From Arcobacteraceae bacterium (GTDB lineage Bacteria; Campylobacterota; Campylobacteria; Campylobacterales; Arcobacteraceae): DNA of 64,000 nucleotides. The notes below the pieces were generated by a model. That model was given only the letters and a program-made list of their open reading frames with translations, did not search any database and was not told where the DNA came from. This document shows positions 46,787 through 54,410 of the stretch, piece after piece (the stretch's first letter is position 1; every line of letters starts with the position of its first letter). The position numbers were made by a program, and so were the translations under genes. Location: contig JAONGR010000001.1 of NCBI GenBank assembly GCA_028375605.1, forward strand, positions 62,001-126,000, written 5' to 3'.

Positions 46787-47293
46787 ATGTCAACAATAGG
46801 AATTTTAGTTTCAAGTGCAGGAAACAATAGAAAACTTGGAAGTAAACTTGAAGAGTTAGCAAGTGAACTAAACGTAGAAACAACTGTGATAAATCTAGTA
46901 GATTTAAACTTACCATTATATAGTACAGTAGAAGAAGAAAATAATGGCATCCCTGAAGTTGCAAAAGACTTAGCAGAAAAAATTTTATCTTTAAAAGCTT
47001 TTATCATCGTAGCTCCAGAGTACAATGGTGTAATGCCTCCAGTTTTAAACAACGCAATGGCTTGGACATCAAGATCAACTGATAGCTGGAGAGATGCTTT
47101 TAACGAAAAAATCATAGGACTTGCTACACACAGTGGCGGTGGTGGAGAAAAAGGTCTTCAAGCTATGAGAATCATGTATCAACACCTTGGAGCAAATATC
47201 CTAGCTAGAGAAATTCTAACTACTTATCAAAAACCATTAAATGATGATAGTGCTAAAAAAATGATAGAGCAGTTGGTTAAACTTTCTAAATAA
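46787..47293 (+). CDS. NADPH-dependent FMN reductase family protein
   Basis: 168 residues, flavodoxin-like: GILVSSAGNNRKLGSKLEEL forms the phosphate loop, and VAPEYNGVMPPVLNNAMAW is the conserved FMN-pocket segment. It reduces FMN or quinones with NAD(P)H. The gene follows the ADP-ribosylglycohydrolase-like gene by one base. The reduced flavin might serve the divergent SagB-type protein (inference). Its last 60 nt (47231-47290) recur in degenerate form at 48988-49047. Confidence 0.9.
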   Translation: MSTIGILVSSAGNNRKLGSKLEELASELNVETTVINLVDLNLPLYSTVEEENNGIPEVAKDLAEKILSLKAFIIVAPEYNGVMPPVLNNAMAWTSRSTDSWRDAFNEKIIGLATHSGGGGEKGLQAMRIMYQHLGANILAREILTTYQKPLNDDSAKKMIEQLVKLSK

Positions 47294-47300
47294 TATATCA

Positions 47301-47323
47301 GAAGTGGTGTTATACTCCACTTC
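47301..47323. other. Hairpin between the FMN reductase and rhuM genes
   Basis: A 7-bp stem (GAAGTGG at 47301-47307 with CCACTTC at 47317-47323) with a 9-nt loop lies 8 bp after the reductase stop. No T-run follows on either strand, so it is a weak terminator at best. Confidence 0.45.
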
Positions 47324-47345
47324 CGATCCTAAAATTACATAACAA

Positions 47346-48326
47346 TTATTTCTTTAAAACTTTATGAGTATTTTCTATTGAATTCACAAAATCTTTTTCT
47401 ACTCTAGTTAATTCATCTTTTATTTTTTCTTTATATTTTTCATATTCTTCTTTTGCTTTACTTATAGCTTCAATATGACTCTTCGTCCCTTTATTTTTTA
47501 ACACATCATTATCAGTCATTTGTAAAAAGTTATCAAGTTTTATAATCCAATCTTTCATATACATTGGTTTTCTATTTAAAGCTTGAAGTTCTGCAAATTC
47601 TAGATATGCAGTAACTATTCTATTTAAAATATTTAATTCGTTTTCATCTAAATAGTTTTTAGCAACTTGTATTTCTTGTTTATTTGGCTTATTACCTTTA
47701 AATGTAGTCAATCCCATATTTAATTCATTTGAATCTACTCTTTCAAATATGATTTCAGCAGCAGTGTAGCCATGTAAAGCAAAGTGCATTTTATTTTGAA
47801 TTGTTTTAAAAAACTCTTGTGATGTTTCAGATTTAGAATCATAATCAACACTTGTTTCATAAATATTTAATATTTTTCTATAAAATACCTTTTCACTTGA
47901 ACGAATATCTCTAATACGAGCAAGTAACTCATCAAAATATACTCCACCGCCAGCTTCTCTTAAAAGATCATCGTTCATAGTAAAGCCCTTTACCATATAC
48001 TCTTTTAAAATAGAAGTAGCCCAATTTCTAAATTGAATACCTTGCTTTGACCTTACCCTATATCCAACAGCAATAATAAGTTCCAGATTATAAAACTTCA
48101 CAGGTTTATCAGAACCACCAATGTGCAAACTTTGCACATTGCTTTTTTCATCTAACTCTTCATCTTTAAAAATATTGTTTATATGTTTTGTAATACCCGA
48201 TCTATCTACTTGAAATACTTCCGATATTTGAGATTGATTCAACCACAAAGTTTCATTTTCAAGTCGTGTTTCTATCTTAGTTCGTCCATCTTCACTTTGA
48301 TAAATAATTATTTGTGTATCATTCAA
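47346..48326 (-). CDS. rhuM: RhuM-family protein
   Basis: 326 residues. The N-terminal part carries the RhuM pattern: QSEDGRTKIETRLENETLWL, QSQISEVFQVDRSGITKHI (helix-turn-helix-like) and GYRVRSKQGIQFRNWATSI. The C-terminal half is helical (LNILNRIVTAYLEFAELQAL). RhuM was named from a Salmonella pathogenicity island; members are widespread in accessory regions, often near defence or toxin genes, and their function is unsettled. It lies 10 bp downstream of the SLATT-like gene and is likely co-transcribed with it. Confidence 0.9.
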   Translation of the reverse strand: MNDTQIIIYQSEDGRTKIETRLENETLWLNQSQISEVFQVDRSGITKHINNIFKDEELDEKSNVQSLHIGGSDKPVKFYNLELIIAVGYRVRSKQGIQFRNWATSILKEYMVKGFTMNDDLLREAGGGVYFDELLARIRDIRSSEKVFYRKILNIYETSVDYDSKSETSQEFFKTIQNKMHFALHGYTAAEIIFERVDSNELNMGLTTFKGNKPNKQEIQVAKNYLDENELNILNRIVTAYLEFAELQALNRKPMYMKDWIIKLDNFLQMTDNDVLKNKGTKSHIEAISKAKEEYEKYKEKIKDELTRVEKDFVNSIENTHKVLKK

Positions 48327-48336
48327 AATATTTTCC

Positions 48337-48960
48337 TTAAAAGTTTTTTATAAAAGTTGTAATCGATGTAGAGAAGTAAGCTATTAGTAAAATTAGCATA
48401 AAGATAATTAATGGAAATTTACTATAAAAATGCCATAAAATATCATAATAAAGACCACTTAAACAAGAATTTTTATGTTTACCATTAGTGACTTGATTAC
48501 ACCACATTTTATAATCAATTGCATCTTGATTTAATTCTTTTTCAAGCTTATTATAATCATCTGAAATTTTTTGTAAATCTTCTACCTTTTTAATTAATTT
48601 TAAATCTCTAAGAAGTTTTGATAATTCAGTAGCATTATTAAAAATTATATTTACCTTTTGCTCTAAAGTATACAAATAAAATGATGATGTAAAAATATAA
48701 ATTGCAAGTATTAATGATAAAATATCAATAAGCAATATATATTTATCTGCAATACACATACCACTTAATTTATATATACCAATACAGATAAGAACAAATG
48801 AAAATAATGTATTAAATAATTTAAGAAAATTAAATATGGACTTATATTTTTTATGTGTCAAAAATCTTGAGCCTTTTGTTGCCCAAATACCATCATCTAA
48901 TTGATTATATAATTCTTTTTCTTCTTTTGTCATTTTTAATTTTATTTCGTTTAATTCCAT
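48337..48960 (-). CDS. SLATT-domain-like membrane protein
   Basis: 207 residues with membrane helices at about 45-63, 74-95 and 182-202. The segment IWATKGSRFLTHKKYKSIFN before helix 1 and the short helical region after helix 2 (EQKVNIIFNNATELSKLLRD) fit SLATT (SMODS- and SLOG-associating two-helix) effectors, which are predicted to damage membranes in nucleotide-signalled defence. No SMODS, SLOG or reverse transcriptase gene is adjacent, so any sensor would have to be RhuM or encoded elsewhere. A ribosome binding site (AGGATATCAT) precedes its ATG. Confidence 0.65.
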   Translation of the reverse strand: MELNEIKLKMTKEEKELYNQLDDGIWATKGSRFLTHKKYKSIFNFLKLFNTLFSFVLICIGIYKLSGMCIADKYILLIDILSLILAIYIFTSSFYLYTLEQKVNIIFNNATELSKLLRDLKLIKKVEDLQKISDDYNKLEKELNQDAIDYKMWCNQVTNGKHKNSCLSGLYYDILWHFYSKFPLIIFMLILLIAYFSTSITTFIKNF

Positions 48961-48987
48961 ATGATATCCTAAGGTAAGGTGTTATGT

Positions 48988-49047
48988 AAACCATTAAATA
49001 CTGATAGTATTAAGAAAATGATTGAGTAGTTATTGAACCTTTCTAAA
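48988..49047 (+). repeat. Degenerate second copy of the FMN reductase gene 3' end
   Basis: These 60 nt align without gaps to 47231-47290, the last 20 codons of the FMN reductase, at 49 of 60 positions. Translated in the same frame it reads KPLNTDSIKKMIE, a TAG, then LLNLSK, against KPLNDDSAKKMIE and QLVKLSK in the real gene. It is a decayed gene fragment in direct orientation beyond the rhuM-SLATT pair and marks one edge of an insertion or of a duplication. Confidence 0.85.
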
Positions 49048-49063
49048 AACTAATATAATACTA

Positions 49064-49092
49064 GAAAAGTTAACTATTTTAGTTAACTTTTC
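49064..49092. other. Perfect 13-bp inverted repeat over the stop of the 342-residue protein gene
   Basis: GAAAAGTTAACTA (49064-49076) and its complement (49080-49092) with a 3-nt loop. It covers the last four codons and stop of the minus-strand gene. T-runs on both sides are short, so it may be a terminator or the trace of a recombination site. Confidence 0.6.
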
Positions 49093-50107
49093 TTAACATC
49101 TGACAATCATAAGTTTCAGTAGTACATTGTAATGCTCTAAATTTAAATGTTGTACCTATTGGTTCTCTATTTGCTCGGTTAAACATCGTTTTTGATTCTT
49201 TATCTATTTTTATATGAAGTCTAACTATTTCATCATTCATTTTTAACTTTAGCGATCCTATCGAACCATTATTAATAAGTTCAAATCCTTGTTTAACACC
49301 TTTTTTATTTATAGGTTTGTCAAATAAATTAGTATCAATATTTTTTAAAAACTTAAAGTCTGTTATAGAATAAAATTTATCATTTACATGTATTTCAAAT
49401 ATATCTAATTCTTCAATGCTATTTAATGGTTTTAATGCATTTATTATCTTTCTATATATCTTAGATTCTTTATTATCTTTTTTTATAAGATTATAATCAA
49501 TCTTTTTTAATTTAATGTCATTTGAAAGTTGATTAACTATTGATTCAATTGATTTATCAATTTTTTGATTTGCATATCTAATCATCGTGCTAGCGGCAAT
49601 AGGCTCAGATAGATAAAATTCATCTGACTCTGTTTCATCTTCAAGAATTTTAATTACACAATCAGAAATTCGCTCAAATCTTTTACCAACTTTTCTTGGT
49701 ATGCTGTACTTTAGATTATATGGAGCACCATCAAATCGTAATCCAAAGTGATTTACATTAGCTACTTCGTCTAATTTAATCTTTGTAGAAAAATATTTTG
49801 CTTGTAGATCAATATATTTTTCAAAATTAGATAATGCATCACCTTCATCTATCTTAATATTATAAGTCTTTTTTTCTTTATCAACATATTTCGCTTTAAT
49901 TTTTCCATCGATTATTTTATAAAAAAGTTCTGTATACAAAGAGTCTTTCCCAAATACTGGTATATTTTTAATAATAAGATTTTTTGGAGAAGACAACTCT
50001 ATTAATGCTTCAAAACACATTATGTTTGAACTACCTATATACATTTTAATACTGTGACTGTAAAAATTATCATTTAAGCTTGCTAGATCATTTGTATTTT
50101 TAGTCAT
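49079..50107 (-). CDS. Hypothetical protein, partner of a GNAT-like protein
   Basis: 342 residues, no signal peptide or membrane helix. The order of beta strands and helices suggests two or more domains: a beta-rich N-terminal part (SIKMYIGSSNIMCFEALIEL), a central helical segment (RYANQKIDKSIESIVNQL) and a beta-rich C-terminal part (GSLKLKMNDEIVRLHIKID) ending in RALQCTTETYDCQML with two Cys. I do not recognise any family. It overlaps the upstream GNAT-like gene by 8 bp, so the two are coupled and probably act together. Confidence 0.7.
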   Translation of the reverse strand: MTKNTNDLASLNDNFYSHSIKMYIGSSNIMCFEALIELSSPKNLIIKNIPVFGKDSLYTELFYKIIDGKIKAKYVDKEKKTYNIKIDEGDALSNFEKYIDLQAKYFSTKIKLDEVANVNHFGLRFDGAPYNLKYSIPRKVGKRFERISDCVIKILEDETESDEFYLSEPIAASTMIRYANQKIDKSIESIVNQLSNDIKLKKIDYNLIKKDNKESKIYRKIINALKPLNSIEELDIFEIHVNDKFYSITDFKFLKNIDTNLFDKPINKKGVKQGFELINNGSIGSLKLKMNDEIVRLHIKIDKESKTMFNRANREPIGTTFKFRALQCTTETYDCQMLRKVN

Positions 50108-50792
50108 TGCATTTTCCTTTTATATTTTTATACATATCCATACTAAGAGAAAGTAATTTTGTCTTTTTAATCCAATCGGTAAAGCTTATTTCATTTTCAG
50201 GTTTTAAGTATTCTGTTGGTATTTTCTTGAATTCTGTGTATTGTGCCATTTTACCATAAAGTGATTCATTTTTATTAAAATCAAAAACAATTGCAACATA
50301 TTCCATAAATAATTCACGTAAAAATAAATCATCACAATCTTCTTTATATTCAAAATAAAAAGGTTTTCTGCTCCATACTATAGGACCTTCCCAAGCAGCT
50401 TCCATCTGTATTTGTTTTATACAGTTTTTTTCATAAATTTTCATTTCATTTTTATGAAGCGCTTTTCCAACACCTTGATTTTTATAATGATTTTTTAATT
50501 TAACCCATTCATGATTTACAATATTACCTTTTATGTTTGCTCCATTATCATTGTATTCATTTATTAATTCTTTATTTCTTTCATAAGATATTTTTATTGG
50601 ATTACCATCTTCTGTCATTATTTCATTTTTCTTTTTATTGTTTAGATATACTTTTAATGATTTAAAATCATTACCTAAATCTAAACATTTTGTATCGATA
50701 CTATCAATTAGTTTGTGTTTAACACTTAAATAATATGTTTTTATATCTTCTTCATTTACAATACTTTGTTCTTCTCTATTTTCAGTATTCAA
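50100..50792 (-). CDS. GNAT-fold acetyltransferase-like protein
   Basis: 230 residues. The TTG start at 50792 is chosen because AAGGAAGATAACTATT precedes it. Residues about 88-145 match the GNAT core: strand NIVNHEWVKL, acetyl-CoA loop KNQGVGKALHKNEMKIY, strand IKQIQMEAAWEG and the late SRKPFYFEY. The N-terminal 85 residues and C-terminal 80 residues are outside the usual fold. The substrate is unknown. It is the first gene of a two-gene unit with the 342-residue protein. A toxin-like or antiphage role is possible from the location, but not shown. Confidence 0.65.
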   Translation of the reverse strand: MNTENREEQSIVNEEDIKTYYLSVKHKLIDSIDTKCLDLGNDFKSLKVYLNNKKKNEIMTEDGNPIKISYERNKELINEYNDNGANIKGNIVNHEWVKLKNHYKNQGVGKALHKNEMKIYEKNCIKQIQMEAAWEGPIVWSRKPFYFEYKEDCDDLFLRELFMEYVAIVFDFNKNESLYGKMAQYTEFKKIPTEYLKPENEISFTDWIKKTKLLSLSMDMYKNIKGKCND

Positions 50793-50892
50793 AATAGTTA
50801 TCTTCCTTAATTATTTATATATAATAGTTTTATAAATTATTATAGCCTAACATTGTCACAATTTGAGTCACAAAATAACATTTTATAGAATA

Positions 50893-53850
50893 TTATTCCA
50901 CACTACTATAATGCAACTCTAATCCCTTAGAAGTGGTCACAAATCCATTTATATTTATCTTACCTTCATGTACTAAGTTATGATGTTTTTTACATAGAGG
51001 TATGAGATTAAACTTATGATTTTGATTTACATGACCTATAAACCCATCTTTATCAGCTTTATGTTGCTCTTGGATGTGATGTACATCGTCTACTTTTGCG
51101 CCACATATTGCACAAGAAGTTACATACAAGTCTTTGTTATAAGTGCTTGTTTTCTTTTGACTAAGTCTTTCTATCGTGTCATAATCATCAGTAAGTCTTT
51201 TACGGATACTATTAGCCACACTTAAAAACTCTTTGTCCATATGCAGAGATTTTGCGAACTCTAAACCGTACATACTACTCCCACTTCCGTGTGAAAGTTT
51301 TCTATTAAAAATAAGTTTATCATCCTCTTCATTGTATAAAACACTCAAATGTAAACAAATGATATTTTTAAGTATTTCTATCTCTTTGATTTCTGGTAAC
51401 TGATGAAGATGTGTAGCAAATACAAAGATTGATTTTAACGATGCAAGTTTTAATATGGCAGAAGCTACGATACTTACTCCACTCATAGTTTCTGTACTAT
51501 GACTTATCTCATCCCCTAAAATTAGTGAGTAAGGAGTGGCACGATTAAATATATTTTTCAGTTCCAGCATCTCAACTGCAAAGGAAGATAAACCTTTAGC
51601 GATATTATCACTTCCAGAAATTCGTGTAAATACCTCATCAAATAAACAAAATCTCATAGACTTTGCAGGGACATAAAATCCAGCTTGTGCCATGATAACT
51701 ACTATCCCTATAGATTTCATCAATGAACTTTTACCACTACTATTGATTCCGTAGAGTAAAACTCCATGCATTTTATTGTCCATCATATTATCTGGTCGCG
51801 CATTTTTAATAATCAAATTATCTTTGTACTCTTTTGAAGCCATATTTAAATCACCCAAAATAACGTCATTTGGTACATAGATACCATTTTGTTCTGTTGA
51901 TTCGATGATAGGATGTCGTACGTCTATTACTTCTATAAAGTTCGTTTTATTCTCACTATCTTGTTTGATGATTTTTGGTGCAACATAGTTGTATTTTTTG
52001 GCTGTTTTTATGTTTGAAACTGTTAGATCAATTTCTGCTATAAATGAAACCATCTCCTGCAACATCTCTGCAAATTTATTTTCATATAACTCTATTTTTT
52101 CTTTAAATACTAGTTTATTAAGCTCTATTATTTTGTGTAAATTATGTACATATTTATCTGAGATAGTAGAGGTAAGTTTATTGGTTATTTTGACACTTGT
52201 CGTTTGTACTTTTATAGTAAAATCTTTAAATAAATACAAATCATCATCGATAATAAGATGTGATTCTAAAAGCTCTTTTTTAATTGAACTATATCTATTT
52301 TTAGTCAGCCCAATAAAAAAGCCCTCTTTACCTAAACGATTAATAGGTACAAGATTTTTGTCTTCACTTTTTAAAAACTTTAAGATGTGTGTTCTAAAAA
52401 TATCTAGCTGATCTTCTAAGGCAACATTTTCTTTTAAAAGAGCATCTATTTTACTATCGATTCCTTGTGCCACGATATTTGAGTCTATATCTTTTAACAT
52501 AAATTTACCACAAGAAGTTAAGTCAAATGTATCATCAATAGTTTTGATAAAGATATCTATCTCTTCACTACTACAAGGTGGTTTTACAAAGTTATAATTT
52601 TCCATAAAAGAGACTACCTCTTTGATAGAACCTAAAGAATCATATAAATAATTTAACTCAAAAGGGTGTAAACGATTCAGTTTGATTCTTCTTAAAAGTC
52701 TTTCTATATCGTAAATATTACTCAGACTATTCTCGATAGGCGTATGATAATCATACAAATCCGATGATAGTTTATATCGTCTTAAAAGTTCCTTTTCATC
52801 TTTTATGGGATGAGTAAGTCTCTCTTTTAAAAGTCTTTTCCCCATCGCTGTTGAAGTGTTGTTTATCAGTTTTAGTAAGTTTGGTTGGTGTGGAGTTTCT
52901 AGGATATTTAACTGCTCTAGAGCATTGTTTCCTAAATAAATATATTTACTCACATCTAGTTTTACAGGCATCGATAATTTTTCAATTATTTTACTATCAT
53001 GCCCTATAACAAAATCAATCAAAATAGCCAAACTCTCACTTGCTAGTGCGTATCTTTCCATGTTAAGATGTTCTATAGGAGTTAATAATGATTCTATCTC
53101 AAATACATTTTTAAATAGCTCATTTTGATATGATATTTTGGGACGAATTTGTGAAACATGAAAAGTTTTATGTGAAAGTTCCAGATACTCACACACCTCT
53201 TTTTGGTCTATATTTTTATCTAAAAAAGTCACTACGATTTCACTAGTTTTATGCATATTCATATAATTAAATACTTCATCAAGTGCAAAACTAGGATCTT
53301 CACTTGTTCCAAATACTTCATTGAAATAACACTTTCCAGTTGTAACATCTATAGCACTATATCCTACTAGATAATTTCCTCGTACTTGGTCTACAGTAAT
53401 AGATGTTATATTGTTTTCATCACTAGAAACTGCAAAATCAAAGTTCGTCCCAGGAGAGATAATAGCTTCTAAAACTCTTTTTACATTTGGTGGAAGCCCT
53501 ACTTGTTTAATAATGGCAATTGTATATTTTTGTTCTTGTATGATGCGGTTTATATGTTTTTCAAATGATACAGCAGGTACTCCTGCCATAAGAGGATTTT
53601 TTTGATTATTTTCTAAAATAGATTTATTTTTTCTTGTAAGTTGGATGTTTAGTAGTTCTGCTATTTCTCTAGCTTTTCCTATTTGTTCTTCATCGTTGTT
53701 TACTTCATATACTTCAAAAAAAGTACCTATCTCAATAAGTACAATAGTGTCTTTACCATACTTTTTTTCAAATAGCTGTTGCAATTTAAAATAGTGTTGC
53801 GTTAATAGAATTGATTTATCTTCTAGTATCTCTTGAACTTCTAATCTCAT
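50893..53850 (-). CDS. MutS7-type DNA mismatch protein with C-terminal HNH nuclease domain
   Basis: 985 residues. The mismatch-recognition domain keeps the Phe-x-Glu motif (GTFFEVYE, F44 and E46). Connector, lever and clamp domains follow, with TAMGKRLLKERLTHPI at about 334-349. The ATPase has Walker A GINSSGKSS (701-709), Walker B ending D780-E781 in SLILGDEISH, and H814 in FATHLHQL. Residues 913-965 add an HNH nuclease: CAIC, DVHHI and NLIPLCKKHHNLVH. This layout (MutS7) is known from Campylobacterota, giant viruses and octocoral mitochondria. The nuclease would make the nick that other systems get from MutL or MutH. Confidence 0.9.
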   Translation of the reverse strand: MRLEVQEILEDKSILLTQHYFKLQQLFEKKYGKDTIVLIEIGTFFEVYEVNNDEEQIGKAREIAELLNIQLTRKNKSILENNQKNPLMAGVPAVSFEKHINRIIQEQKYTIAIIKQVGLPPNVKRVLEAIISPGTNFDFAVSSDENNITSITVDQVRGNYLVGYSAIDVTTGKCYFNEVFGTSEDPSFALDEVFNYMNMHKTSEIVVTFLDKNIDQKEVCEYLELSHKTFHVSQIRPKISYQNELFKNVFEIESLLTPIEHLNMERYALASESLAILIDFVIGHDSKIIEKLSMPVKLDVSKYIYLGNNALEQLNILETPHQPNLLKLINNTSTAMGKRLLKERLTHPIKDEKELLRRYKLSSDLYDYHTPIENSLSNIYDIERLLRRIKLNRLHPFELNYLYDSLGSIKEVVSFMENYNFVKPPCSSEEIDIFIKTIDDTFDLTSCGKFMLKDIDSNIVAQGIDSKIDALLKENVALEDQLDIFRTHILKFLKSEDKNLVPINRLGKEGFFIGLTKNRYSSIKKELLESHLIIDDDLYLFKDFTIKVQTTSVKITNKLTSTISDKYVHNLHKIIELNKLVFKEKIELYENKFAEMLQEMVSFIAEIDLTVSNIKTAKKYNYVAPKIIKQDSENKTNFIEVIDVRHPIIESTEQNGIYVPNDVILGDLNMASKEYKDNLIIKNARPDNMMDNKMHGVLLYGINSSGKSSLMKSIGIVVIMAQAGFYVPAKSMRFCLFDEVFTRISGSDNIAKGLSSFAVEMLELKNIFNRATPYSLILGDEISHSTETMSGVSIVASAILKLASLKSIFVFATHLHQLPEIKEIEILKNIICLHLSVLYNEEDDKLIFNRKLSHGSGSSMYGLEFAKSLHMDKEFLSVANSIRKRLTDDYDTIERLSQKKTSTYNKDLYVTSCAICGAKVDDVHHIQEQHKADKDGFIGHVNQNHKFNLIPLCKKHHNLVHEGKININGFVTTSKGLELHYSSVE

Positions 53851-53851
53851 G

Positions 53852-53971
53852 TTAGTTTTCAGTATCTTTATTAAGTATTAATATATATTCAAATTCACTC
53901 AAGTACTCTTCTATTTGAGTACACATTAGAAGTATAAATCCAAAGGACTCTTTATCTGATCGATTAGACAT
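53852..53971 (-). pseudogene. Truncated HepT toxin gene remnant (39 codons)
   Basis: Starting at ATG 53971, overlapping the stop of the nucleotidyltransferase gene, the frame reads MSNRSDKESFGFILLMC, then TQIEEYLSEFEYILILNKD, ending at TAA 53852-53854. This resembles the first quarter of HepT (DUF86) toxins. The later Arg-x4-6-His catalytic motif is missing. MutS7-HNH begins one base after it, so the rest of hepT was probably lost when that gene was joined here. Confidence 0.65.
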
Positions 53972-54281
53972 GCACTAAGTCCTTTAAAGCATGTTTTACA
54001 AAAACTTCATTATTTTGATTTATAGTACAAATATCAACATGTTTATCAAAAGAAATTTCAAGTTCTTTTTTAATATCAGTTAGTCTTGAAAAAGATTTAA
54101 AACCATCATGAAGTCTGTAAAATTTTTCTGAATCAAGTTTGTACAGTATATCTATATCACTCTCTTCCGTTGCAGTATTTTTTGCATAACTACCAATCAA
54201 TCCTAATATTTCAAGACCCTCATTTTTGTACTTTGGTTTTAGTTCTTTTAATTTTTGAAGAATATACTCTTTCGTATACAT
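53964..54281 (-). CDS. MNT-type nucleotidyltransferase antitoxin
   Basis: 105 residues. The active site GS-x10-DxD is present (GLIGSYAKNTATEESDIDIL), as in minimal nucleotidyltransferases that pair with HepT and adenylylate it. Usual length for the group. Its partner appears to survive only as a 39-codon fragment directly downstream (overlap 8 bp), so this may be an orphan antitoxin. Upstream lies 129 bp without a gene. Confidence 0.85.
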   Translation of the reverse strand: MYTKEYILQKLKELKPKYKNEGLEILGLIGSYAKNTATEESDIDILYKLDSEKFYRLHDGFKSFSRLTDIKKELEISFDKHVDICTINQNNEVFVKHALKDLVHV

Positions 54282-54410
54282 AAAACAGCTCCCAATGATA
54301 AATCTAAATATATTATTTTATCTATTATATCTAATAAGTCATTATTTGTAAAATAGATGACACTACCAAAATTATCACACAGAATGTCACGATGATTAGT
54401 TAATTTAATC

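Noticed and set aside
50893-51160. HNH domain as a separate homing-type gene after mutS
   Set aside because: The frame runs without stop or shift from the MutS ATPase into the HNH domain, so it is one fused protein as in other MutS7.
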